From Gonatopus flavifemur (Eukaryota > Arthropoda > Insecta > Hymenoptera > Dryinidae), in contig JAFFJZ010000006.1 of assembly GCA_018340375.1 (NCBI GenBank), positions 25,736,001-25,800,000 of the forward strand: a DNA stretch of 64,000 bases, read 5' to 3'. The notes below the pieces were generated by a model. It saw only the letters and a list, made by a program, of their open reading frames with translations, searched no databases and was not told the DNA's origin. The position numbers and the translations under genes are program-made. Shown piece after piece: positions 47,886 through 59,000 of this stretch. Position 1 is the first letter of the stretch. Every line of letters starts with the position of its first letter.

Positions 47886-48601
47886 TTTATTCATTTATTT
47901 ATTCATTCATTCATATACGGGTTGAACTCATTAGTGTACCAAGTAAAATACAAAAGAAAACAAAAAACAAAGAATAATTAATACATACAATTAGAATAGG
48001 AAGAAAGAGGACATCCAGAAACTTCACAATAAAATAGATAAAATGAGTTATTTATAAACCGGGAGCATGTTCTCCGAAACTCATTGACAGAGTGAGTAAA
48101 GAAATCTATCTTAATACTATGAGTATTTACATAAACACAAATGCGATTCAAAGGGTCACTATGATCAAATCTGGACTTATACATTATAGTTTTAAATAAC
48201 TGATGAGATCTAAGACATCTGTTAGGAACATTGAAATTGATAAGGCTGCGAACTTCAACATTATCGATAATTCCATTAAAAATTTTATACAGAAAAAATG
48301 AATCATCGGACAACTTTCGTGATTCAAGTGTCGAGATATCGAGTCTGCGCATAATAGCAGTATAATCATGAGAATTCGGGTTCATAGGACAACCAATCCG
48401 ATAAGCTGCAAAGCGCAAGAATCTATGTTGAACCCTCTCCAACAAGGTCGAGTCTTTGATAAGATAGGGAGACCAAATTTGGGATGCATACTCCAAATGA
48501 GGCCTCACTAAGGAGAAGTAAAGTTTACGTAACGCTCTCAGTTTATTAAATTCACTTCCAAATCTTTGGATAAAGCCTAGAATTTTCATCGCTCTATTCA
48601 T
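47886..48601 (-). pseudogene. 5'-truncated non-LTR retrotransposon (jockey/CR1-type RT C-terminus)
   Basis: A 207-codon open frame (48601-47978) matches the C-terminal end of reverse transcriptases of jockey/CR1-like LINEs: KILGFIQRF, LRALRKLYFSLVRPHLEYAS, IWSPY, LLERVQHRFLRFAAY. The catalytic FADD region is absent because the copy is 5'-truncated, as is usual. The 3' end is a TGAA/TAAA simple-repeat tail (47886-47915). The open frame suggests a fairly recent insertion. Confidence 0.5.
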
Positions 48602-48784
48602 CTCTATTCATCGTATCCCATTTTCAACTTTCGAATTGTTTTTGTTTTGTATTTTCAGGATTCGATTGTATTGTGATTTTGAATGGTTTTATTGATGGCT
48701 AATGGTTCTATTTCGAATGGTATTTCTATCCAAATATTAAGTTAGGAGAGTTGTAGGTGGACCAGATAATAATTTTTTTCTCTT

Positions 48785-49022
48785 CGCACTAATAATGCTG
48801 TGGAGAGGTGGCATCGTGCTTTTAATGAGCATGTTCGCATCAGTCATGCCAATATGGGACAATTTTATCAACTGTTTGAAGGAAGAGCAGAGCGTGACAG
48901 AATTGAAAAATGTTGTTGGTGCGTATGATGGGATGGATAAATTGTCGTACTTGAAGGGTGGTGCGCACAATGTTGTGTTTTTGATTACTTTTGTAATTTT
49001 GCATCGCCACATGAGATTATAA
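48785..49022 (+). pseudogene. MULE (Mutator-like) transposase C-terminal fragment, frameshifted
   Basis: Frame starting at 48785 reads RTNNAVERWHRAFNEHVRIS. About 20 codons on, the match continues in another frame as IWDNFINCLKEEQSVTELKN. The TNN.VE.WH...N...H..IW.FI..L..EQ pattern is typical of the C-terminal part of MULE transposases. One frameshift near 48850 breaks it, and no catalytic domain was found upstream. Family call is moderate. Confidence 0.5.
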
Positions 49023-49425
49023 GTATATATTTGCAACTGATTTTTTGTGTTTATTTTGTGATTTGTGTTCCTTTTTTTTTCGACATTGTAGAATGGAGAT
49101 GTTTAAATGTGGGATTATTTTTTGCGGAGATATTTTTGTATCGGGATATTTTGACCGGGTTATTTTTTCCGGGGGATTTAGTCCGGGATCAATTGTGGTG
49201 CAGCCATTTTCACTGTCTTCAAGATATCTTCGGTGAAGAAATCTGAAAGATGTCTTCAGATCTCTTTGAGGCGTCTTTTGGATTACTTACTGAAGATATC
49301 TCAAAGACAGTGGAAACTGCTGCAGAAGACATCTTCAAGATATCCAGTGGAAATCTTTCAGATAATACCAAATTTTTGCTCGTCTGGGGGTCCTTTGAGT
49401 CAATATTTGATACAAATTTTGAGTG

Positions 49426-49541
49426 CCCTGGCGCGAATGATATCATAATTTTCTACAATTTCTCATGAAAGTCCCAATTCTTTGAGAAAAAATAAATGTT
49501 ATGAGAAATTATGAAAAATTATGAGATTATTTTCGCCAGGG
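49426..49541. repeat. CCCTGGCG foldback
   Basis: CCCTGGCGCGAATGATATCATAATTTT... and ...TGAGATTATTTTCGCCAGGG; a 116-bp hairpin. It belongs with the CCCTGG-ended elements. Confidence 0.5.
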
Positions 49542-50215
49542 TGAACCATTTGGGACATGCGCGTGTGTTAAAAATATACAAAACTTTCTACACTGTACCA
49601 TTGCTGATTCATTAGAAAAACTAATGGAAAGTTTCAGATTTTAAATAAAATCATTATCTTTTCGAATTTTATTTTCCTTTCCCATAGTTTAGTTCGAGTT
49701 CTTGCAAAATTTCGCTTTTAAATGCCAATATTTTGCATATGAATCATACAAATCCATGATGAAACACTTGAAAATATTCTTGAATTCAAATGATTTTTCT
49801 CTACGTACGTACAAGAATGAATAAATTTATCCAAATTCAATAAAAATCCGCAACAGAAGCATATTGAAATAAAAAAATGAAGGGAAATTAATGAATGAAA
49901 ATCAAAAAATACATGCATCCCATTCGCTTCGCTTCAACATTACGTTGAAAACTTATGCATAAATTAACGTGTATATCTGATTTCAATTTGAATGATTATG
50001 ACACATAAAGACTGGAAATCGCAAAACAGCTTGAATGAAATTCAATAAGAGTTACGACCTTTATTGGTATAAGTCATCGAAGGAGTGTTAAATACAATGT
50101 CACGTGATTATTTATCAGAATCAAAATCTCTGAATGTTTCACAATTTTTTTCGATACTTTCGCAGAGCACTCACGGTCGTGGATCGGTGAACGACGGCAA
50201 AGAGATTGAAACACC

Positions 50216-53200
50216 ATGAGTTCCTCGATACCAAATTTCTCTGAAAATTCAACTAGAAACAAAAGGCTTAAGTCGCCCAAACAATTTTTGGAGGCTCGCG
50301 TGGCTGTTGACAATGCCGAAGGATTGTGGAGGATCAGGAACGCGCTTTACGATTTAACAAAGTTCGCGAAAAATCATCCTGGGGGAGCGGAGTGGATTAA
50401 TCTCACCAAGGGTACCGATATCACGGAAGTTTTCGAGGTGAATTGTGTGTAGATCTGTGCTTTGTGTTGTACGATCGTTTTGAATGGGAAGTGAAACGAT
50501 GGAGACGAAGAATAATCTTTGTGCAGTCCATCAGTTGCTGAGGAATAACGATACATGGGGGAAAAAAATTCACTATAGTAGCTGAGAATTAGCTGTGATA
50601 ATTCTAATTCGTGTATTTGATATTTGGATGGTGAAAAAGATTGCTACGGTGGGTAAAGTTTAGCTGCTATAGCGATAATTCTTGTTTCTACAGCTGAAAC
50701 ATAGCTACCGTAGCTAATTTTTACACTGTGGGAAAAAAGTGATTGAGACAAAAAAATATTGCAATCAATGGTATTTATAAAATATTTCTTTAGATCAATG
50801 AAATTTTACTTTAATCGATGAAATGATTTCCCACTCAATGAAACACTTCATGCGTTGAAGAACCATTTCATTCATTGGAATAATATGTAATTGATTCAAA
50901 GAAATATTCTATAAATACCGTTGGATGAAATATTTTCTTGCCTCAATGACTTTTTTCCCTCAGTGCCCCGGTGGAAAAACTTTTGTTTAATTTCATTCTC
51001 AATTTGGACACTTTGTTTATTATAAATCAAAGAAAATTGGCAAAGTTTTGTGAATTTGATTAAATTTCATCGTAATTCCTTGGAATTCGTCTTTTCTCGT
51101 TGGTTTTTCATGAAAAGAGAGTCTAATTTGTTAGTGAAATTCGACACACGGAGAAAAATGCAGCTCGAAAGGATAGTAATCTTTAATTGAAAATTGGAGA
51201 ATATTTCTCAAAATCTAAGAATTTTTCTTAAGTTCGTAATAAACATAAAACAGTTCAGATTTCTCTTGAATATCGCTCGAAAAACAATGAAAAATTATCA
51301 ATACTTAACAAATCATAAAAACAAATATGAAGTTTCCAAATGTCGTGAATTAAATTTTACAAAGTGAATAACAAAATTCTGTAATTTGAAAATAAGATCC
51401 CAAAATTTTGTTATTTACTTTGTAAAATTTCATGCGCGACTTTTGGAAACTTCATATTTGTTTTTATAATTTTTCATTGTTTTTCGAGCAATATTCAAGA
51501 GAAATTTATGTTTATTACAAACTTAAGAAAAATCCTTAGATTTTAAGAAATATTCTCCAATTTTCTATCAAAGATTACTAAGCAACATTTAACAAAATTC
51601 GATTGAATTCAACCAAATTCACAAATTTTTTTCACCAGGGTGTAACTATCTGGATATCAATAATCTCATCCCTAGTTTCAGGCCCATATTGGCAGGGTGG
51701 GGCCCATGCTGGGCCAGGGTGAATCCTCTCTGAATTTTCAAGTGGACCACTGCGAATCAGTGCATCTACGATGCACAATCCGTAGATATTAACTGATCTT
51801 TGCGGTGAAATTCCACATATTCACTGATATTTCACTGATTCCATTCAGTGGCCGACTTTTAACTGCAGAAATGGTGAGATTCCATCGATTTGAATTCGGA
51901 GAGTGTGGAATCAAGTTTTCATGCGTGGTTAAAATCTCAAAATTATTCAAATGCGATTAGATCCAGGCAGATAAATAAATAAATAAATAGAACTTCAATT
52001 TGACGTCATCTGGATTTAATTTTCATTGTACGTTGCTTGAATAGTTGAAAAATTTTGCACGAGACGTGATTTATAGATGCCATCTTCATCGATAGCGACA
52101 TTGACAAACTCTCATTCAATTCCAATTGAAGACTCATTTTTCTTGTCCATTTATTCTATTTGATTGACAGAAAGAGCATCAAAGAAACATAATTCTGATA
52201 AATATAAATATTTTTTCAATATTTACTACAAGAATTTTGAATGCAGATTTATTCTTATAGATTCCGTTGTTTATTAGCATGTTGACAGATGCGATGAACT
52301 CGTAATTCTTTTTTCATGTAAATAGTTTGAAGCATGGTAACCAATTCTGGAGTCGTTCAATTCTTCTCTGATTGTCATTCTATTCGATAAAATACTATGA
52401 TGAATCAATTTAAGAAAAAATGATCTTCTCGCAAGTTTGACATATTTGGATCTTTGGTGCCCTATTCAAAATGTCCGACAGATAATTTTCTGTCAGGATT
52501 TGATCGGTTTTTGTCCCAAAAATGACGATTTCTGACAGATCCAGACAGAATTTTCACCGCAATCCGCCAGGTTTTGTTTGGCTTTGTCTGGCATTCCAGC
52601 CTGTGCAGGATTTGGTCGGTTTTTGTCCCAGGAATGGTGACTTCCGACAGAACCAGACAGAATTTTGACTGGAATCTGTCAGGTTCTGTCAGACTTTTTT
52701 AATAGGGTGTTGTCTTCTCAATTTTTACTTCTCATTAAAATCTGTTAAGAGCACCTTGAATGAAATAAAGATACCTAGTTTGGCCCAGAATTAGTTTCTC
52801 CACCCTCCAGGGTACTATTATACATTTTTTTACAAAATTTTTTACGAAAAAACTCGTTTCCGAATATCCTGAAACAAACACTAACCACACTGAGAAAACA
52901 GATATCTTGAAAAATACCATAATTTATGGATTTTCAGCGCTGGTCTGACCCGAGTCGGAATATTCACTTGCATGAATCTCTAAAAGCGAACTTGAATTTC
53001 TTGGACTTTTTGAAATAAGTATGGTACCTTCCGTATAAAAGTCCAAGACATTATGGTACTTTTAGAGGTTTTTTCAGGTAAATATTTAGACTCGGTCAGA
53101 CCAGCGCAGAAAATCCATAAATTATGGTACTTTTTAAGATACCTTTTTTCTCCGTGCACCCAGGTAGAAATATTCTATTAAATCCTATTACAAATCGTGA

Positions 53201-54851
53201 AATTTCTGATCAAATATCATTAAATTTAATTAAAACCCATTCATTTTCCCATTAGTCAATGGGATCCTATAGTATAATAATACTTTTTTTCACACTTACA
53301 GACTCATCACTTGACGACCAAAGCTGAATCCTTGTTACCGAAATTCTACGTGAGAGAAACAACGAAACCAAGATCGACTCCCCTGACCTTCAAACCAGAT
53401 GGATTTTATCGAAAATTTCGAAATCGTGCATACGAAGCACTGAAGGGGGTTAATTTTCACAAATCCGCGAGGAAAAGTGATGTGATCGCAGATCTTTTAG
53501 CTGTCACTACTTTTATTTCGGCTGTGATCGCAGCATCCACGCAATCATGGCTCTTCATAATCGCAGCTGGTGAGTAATCGTTGAATATTCACTCACCGTG
53601 ATTAATCGATCTTCTAATTGGGTGAAGAATTTATAGTATATATAACTTGCAATTGATAATGTTGTTCGCAGCCGTGTTTCTGAACTGGACAGCCATCATC
53701 GGTCACAATTACTTCCACATGAGGGACAATTTTCGCATGTACTATTTCGATCTCAGTGGCATGTCGTCGAAAGAATGGCGCATAACGCACGTGATGAGTC
53801 ATCACATGTATCCCAACACAACTTGGGATCATGAACTCTACTCCATGGAACCAACATTGATTTGGACATTGAATCATGAAAAGAAAACCAAATTTATGAT
53901 ATTCCTCAGTCGAATAGGGAGTCCTTTACTTTGGTCTTTGATGTTCACAGGGCAAACTCTTAGAAGGTAAACGTAAATCAGTGGTCTCCAAGGTGGAGTC
54001 AGGTGGAGAACACTCCACAGCTAAATGTTCTCATTTCCCTCGAATAAATTATTTCATTCGCACTACGGCGCCATGGCGCAGGGGCGGCAATTGGGTCCAA
54101 AAATATATTTTTTTTAATTTTAATAATTTAAAAATTATCAAAGCCCCAAAGTCCGCCTCTGTTCATATTTCAGAAAATTAGACTTCTATTCCCTGCACGT
54201 TGCGTGAACCGGTGCCTCTTTCTCACTTTCAGCTTTACGAGATTTTCACAATCTGATTCTTTTTGTAGATATTATTCGGCAATTTTTGAATTCCATACGT
54301 TGGAATTTCGCGACATCGTACCGTTCTTCTTACCCATGGTAATGTGTTTGACGACCCCGTCATTTTGGACAGCTATCAAAGTTTGGCTGTTCATATTGGT
54401 AATCGGTGGTTTCTTATTCGGCCTAGCAGGTTTCAACGCCGCCCATCATCATCCCGACATCTTCCACGATGGTGATATACCAAGGTTCGTTTGGTCTTCA
54501 CATAGAAGAGTTAATTCTTGTATTTAACATGAAAAAATTCTGTATTCATACAGAAAAGACTTGGACTGGGCTCTCCTGGAGTTAGACGCTGTACGCGATC
54601 GAGAGATCATAGACGATTCTTTGTTCCTCGTTTTAACAAACTTTGGCTCTCACGGTCTTCATCATCTCTTACCTACCGTCGATCATTCCTATCTACCACT
54701 TTGCTTGCCAGCCTTCCTCGAGACTTGCAGAGAATTTGGTATCAAACCGGACAAATTCACCCAATGGGAACTTTTGAAGGGTCAATTCCAACAGCTGGGA
54801 CGAGTCCAACCGAAAGAAAATTTTCGAAACAGAGATCAAAAAACTGATTAA
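50216..54851 (+). CDS. Cyt-b5-r: Cytochrome b5-related, fatty-acid-desaturase-like membrane protein (complete, 5 exons)
   Basis: Coding exons are 50216-50437, 53302-53569, 53672-53966, 54269-54484 and 54554-54851. All introns are GT...AG with matching phases, and the product is 432 aa, close to the Drosophila protein as I remember it. Residues about 37-80 form a cytochrome b5 heme domain: HPGG with ligand His54, and a second His at 76/77 in FETHHL. A membrane desaturase domain follows, with hydrophobic segments and the histidine clusters HNYFH (175-179), HVMSHH (203-208), NAAHHHP, and HGLHHLLP (367-374). These clusters bind the di-iron centre in front-end-type desaturases. The expected site is the ER membrane; the substrate is unknown. 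Convergent Mhc lies immediately downstream. In Drosophila this gene is known as a muscle-specific neighbour of Mhc. The start is the first ATG after an acceptor at 50164-50165, so a non-coding exon lies upstream. Intron 1 (2.9 kb) holds several foldback elements. Confidence 0.5.
50724..50965. mobile_element. CACTGTGGGAAAAAAGT foldback in Cyt-b5-r intron 1
   Basis: Ends CACTGTGGGAAAAAAGTGATT / AATGACTTTTTTCCCTCAGTG. Arms share AATATT..CAATC and TATTTATA words. Adjacent 50563-50723 is a TAGCTG-type foldback. Confidence 0.5.
51147..51580. mobile_element. CACGGAGAAAA foldback, copy 3, right end missing
   Basis: Left end ACACGGAGAAAAATGCAGCTCG. The right arm stops after AAAGATTACTA, before the expected CGAGCTGCATTTTTCTCCGTG, so the copy is truncated. 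Located in Cyt-b5-r intron 1. Confidence 0.5.
52458..52710. mobile_element. CCCTATTNAAAA element in Cyt-b5-r intron 1
   Basis: Ends GCCCTATTCAAAA / TTTTTTAATAGGGTG. Internal direct repeats of GATTTGRTCGGTTTTTGTCCC and TCTGTCAGG. Confidence 0.5.
52888..53156. mobile_element. CACTGAGAAAA foldback in Cyt-b5-r intron 1
   Basis: Ends CACTGAGAAAACAGATATCTT / AAGATACCTTTTTTCTCCGTG. Long arms share ATAATTTATGGATTTTC and CGCTGGTCTGACC. Its right end lies about 150 bp before the exon-2 acceptor. Confidence 0.5.
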
Positions 54852-54883
54852 TGATACTGTCTATGTGCTTTTGAAGATATTCA

Positions 54884-54889
54884 AATAAA
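54884..54889 (+). terminator. Cyt-b5-r poly(A) signal
   Basis: Canonical AATAAA lies 33 bases after the stop codon, implying a very short 3'UTR. The opposing Mhc 3'UTR ends about 150 bases further right. Confidence 0.5.
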
Positions 54890-55045
54890 CTTTTTCCAAA
54901 TTTATCAATCATTCTTCTGTTTGATTTCGAACGATCGAATGAGGGGCCAAAACATCGAGACATCCAAGGAGGAAGATTTGAACTCACTCACTCATGTACA
55001 TATACTACATACATATAATTCCTCCGTGTAGAATTCTTAAATATA

Positions 55046-55979
55046 TTTATTGCTTATTTATTTTTAATAAATACATATTTTCGGCTTTTTTTATAAATTA
55101 CATAATTAATTTTATAGGATAGGAGACGGACACTTGCGTTTTTTTTGTCAAATATATAGGTATGTATATTGAAATCGCGTGATTTTATATATAGATCTAG
55201 AGAATAAGATTCTGAATTTTGCGTTGATTCTCGCCTCTCATCTTTCTCTCTCTCTCTCTCAGCAACATAAAATCTTTCTCTCTACACTCTTACTCTCCCA
55301 TTCATACAGAACCAGGCAATCTATTCATTCTCCTCCCCTTGCCCTCGACCGTCAGCGCGATAGTTTCAAGTTTCATTGGAAAAAAAAACACATTTGTCCT
55401 CTTTTGTATCTGTTTTGTTCGTTTTTTTTTTGTTTCTTGTTTCATTTTTTTTCCCGAATCGGAGAGAAAAGATATATTCAACTAATCGACCCACTTCTCT
55501 TGCCAGATTTTTTTCGAAACGTACGTATATTTAATTAGACAACATTGAAAATATACATGTCATTTGTGTATTTTTGTTTTCTTTATGTATGTGAATGTGT
55601 TGTGTATGAAGTGTGTTGTACATTAAGTGCACGTAATTTATAGTTACAATAGTAATGAAGAGATGTATTGTGTCTTCAACGATGAATAGTATTTGTAAAA
55701 GTATTTAATTTCTATCGAAATGACGATGCCTTTAGATGACCTCTCTTTTTCTCTCTTTTTTTCTTTCTTTTTTTCTTTCTCTTTCTCCCTCTCTCTCTCT
55801 CTTGTTTCTCTTTCTTGTATCTTCTCTGTCCTCATTTTCCATCCGCGCATCATTTTGGACTATGAATGATGATGATGCGTCCACGATGTTGGCTTTGTTT
55901 TTTTTTTCTTTATCTTGAATTCGAAAAAACTCATGGTGGGTCGGTTGGTTCTCTTTCCTCTTCTTCACCTTTAACATTT
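55046..55979 (-). terminator. Mhc 3'UTR and poly(A) signals
   Basis: On the minus strand, AATAAA occurs at 55062-55057 and 55051-55046, giving a 3'UTR of about 0.93 kb. It contains purine-rich (GA)n and GAAAG tracts (55735-55805 and 55243-55260 as pyrimidines on +). The predicted end lies only about 120-150 bases from the Cyt-b5-r poly(A) signal on the other strand. Confidence 0.5.
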
Positions 55980-56066
55980 TTACAGGTCACCATCAGGCTG
56001 CAGGTCGAAGCGTGGTGGGAATGCGGAACCATCGAACTGGGGCTTGTTAAACGCAGGTCGGTGTGG
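55980..56066 (-). CDS. Mhc: Mhc terminal coding exon (long tail) and stop
   Basis: Acceptor TTTTATTGCAG, then 28 codons beginning [13 protein letters not shown] and ending DGDL, then TAA. It resembles the [13 protein letters not shown] tail of insect myosins. It is too short and lacks an ATG, so it is missed by simple ORF calling. Confidence 0.5.
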   Translation of the reverse strand, partial: PHRPAFNKPQFDGSAFPPRFDLQPDGDL

Positions 56067-59000
56067 CTGCAATAAAAGATATCGAATTAGTTTCAACCCT
56101 CATTCTCCGTCTCTTTGTCAATTGTAACGAAAATTCAAAAAAGACAGGTCTAGGTGATGTTACAAACGGATGATAAGCGTTCGATGTCGTATATTATATT
56201 GTCCATGGATTTTGATACAAATGAAACGCTTATCCTTGATAGAAATTAAAACATGGGAATTAATACGTCTTTTTTTGGGAAACATACATCTCTTGAAACT
56301 GGAAAGAGTTACCGAATTGAATCAGCTTCGAAACTGAAATATTTCCCTCGCGATCTCTTGAAAAAAAGAACTCTAAATTTGCCGATCAGCACATTCTTTC
56401 TCCCTCAAAATAGGGCCTTGTTTTATAAATCATCAATAATTGTCAAGGAATAATTCACAGATGGACTCGATTCTTTGTTATACAATTTCAATCGAGGTTG
56501 TATAAAAGATCAATAAACCCTGCTGAAAAATTCCAATACATTCCAATAGATGCCCGTAGATCCTGTGACAAAACGACATGGTTTTCCAATGGAAAATTGT
56601 TCTCCCATTGTGGTGTTCGTGAGGTTTTACCGAGTGTACCAATAAAAACTGATAGAATATTGAGTTCCGTATGACACGGAAGATCGATAGAAACCCATTA
56701 ATTCCGATAAAACTACACCTATCGGTTTCTATTGGAATTTTTCAATAAGGAAAACCCCCAAAAAATGTATATAATTTCGATTGAAAAAACAGAATCGATT
56801 CTTTCCAGATCACGCAATTATTATTTTTATACAAACAAATTGAAGAATATTGAGTAACTTTCCGAAATCGATAATTCTTCCCAGCACATTTATATATTAT
56901 TTTCTAAATTTTAAATATATAACATCTTTTCTAAACAAACAACTGGCATCGAAAATATAAAAAAATATACCTGTTAATATTTATAAATTGACGCTTGTCA
57001 AAATTTGAAAAAATTTAGATAAATTTCAGTTGAATGCAGTGTGAGGTATAAATTTATACTTTCGATTCCGATCATCTCTCTACACGTAAGCTGCATAATA
57101 ATATCTCTTATCGAGAAATAAATGAATAAATAAATAAATATAAAATATCAGTGATGTTACAAAGCGTAAGGGAACAAATTCCCTCCCACGAGTTCTTCTA
57201 AAAAATAAAACAACAGAAAATAATCATCTATTCAATTCTCTCTCTCTCTTACATTAATAATGTTAACAATCTGCTGCAACTCAACTCACCTAATTTTATT
57301 TATCTAATGCAAAACGAACTAATGATAATAATCGACACGTTAACTGTGCCTTTGATGCTACCCTGGCGATTCCAAAGTGACCAATTTTTATGATTTGCTT
57401 TCAGTTATTTTTTGGTTCGGTAAAAATTTGGTCAGAAAATGGTTTTTATCAAATAATGACTTATTTGTAACCGGAAACTGATGGTTACTTACAACAAATC
57501 TGCCATCAAAAGATAATCGAAAAATGTGGTCCGTTTTTAGAATCTTTTTTTAGAAAATCACCACGAAAATTGAGATTGGTTGAATTTTGGTTTGATTTTT
57601 CATCAAAATGTAATCGAAATGTTTAGGCGCTTGTCGGTTCACCCAGATCCGCTAGGGTATTTTCTCCACAGATGATTTTCCTTTAGATTGATATCATTCA
57701 ATCAAAGAGGGTCATGATGCCTCGCTTCTTATGAATCGCGATCGTTCTTTCAATGTTGTTTTTAGATGAAATTTCGAGTCAATACGAATGAGATATTTTA
57801 TGAGGATGGTGATAACACAAAGTTAAGTTAATGACAATGAGAAAAAGAAAAGGAACAGAAGGATAGTTCCAGTGTCTAGCGGGGAACCACTAAAATGTGT
57901 GTTTTGAGTTCGATAATAATATTTGATAATCCACACAACATACATCACATAACACTGATTATAAGAATGAATTCGAGGAACATCTTGAAAGTTTTGGTTT
58001 GTTCTTCTATTCGTATGCATCTCTTTATATTAATGACACAAACTAGTGCCATCGTCAGGGACTTACATGGACCAACGCGTAGTGTTTTTATCTACTCCAT
58101 CGCGGAGGCCACTGGTTTGCGGGCCTTCTGTTGGGGCTACATGGAATTACAGAGATATTTAATCAGTCCTATTTCAGGGATCCTATTCTCATTTAAAATA
58201 ACTATTTTCAATAATTGTGTACTCTTCCAACCCTGGTGAAAAAACAATGTCTCTGAAAATCTCAGTGATTTTCAGTGAAATTCTTCCACCAGGGATCAGC
58301 TTGGGACGAATGAAAGTCAAATGAACATACCGCTGGGCTCAATCCACGTGCGGCGCTTCCACCACGTCCCTTGGTACGGAACTTGGCGATAGCCTGTTCG
58401 GCGAGATCCGCCCTTTCCTCAGCCTCCTCGAGCTCCTGTTGCGCTTTGCGGAATTTCGCGAGATTCAACGCGGCGATTTCTTCGGCCTCTTCTATCTGCC
58501 TCTTGTACGTCTTGATCTTTTGTTGAAGTTTGTCGACCAAGTCTTGCATACGTTCATGGTTTTTACGGTCCTCGTCCGCCTGATGGAAAACAAAATCTCA
58601 TCACTCGTGATCGTACAATTTCAATTCCAAATATATATATATACAAAAAAAGAATCATCAATGTACCTGGAAACTGAGTTCCTTGATACGGCGTTCCGAT
58701 TTGCGTAAGTTCTTTTGCGCGTCCGCGTGTCTCCTTTGTTCTCCGTCCAATTCATTTTCGAGTTCACGCACACGTTGTTCCAATTTCTGAATGGCTTTCT
58801 TGCCACCTTTGAGAGCGTTCGCTTCGGCTTCGTCGAGGCGGACTTGGAGTTCCTTGATCTGTGTTTCGAGCGCCTTGCGGAGTTTCTCTTGAGTTTGAGC
58901 GTGGTCTTGTTCCGCCCTGAGTTCATCGGCCAACCTGGCGGCATCTACCATGGCCTTCTTTGCCTTCTCTTCGGAGTTCTTTGCCTCGTTTAGAAGCTCG

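Noticed and set aside
55735..55805. Pyrimidine tract giving Ser/Leu- or Arg/Lys/Glu-rich ORFs
   Set aside because: Simple low-complexity sequence in the Mhc 3'UTR, not coding.
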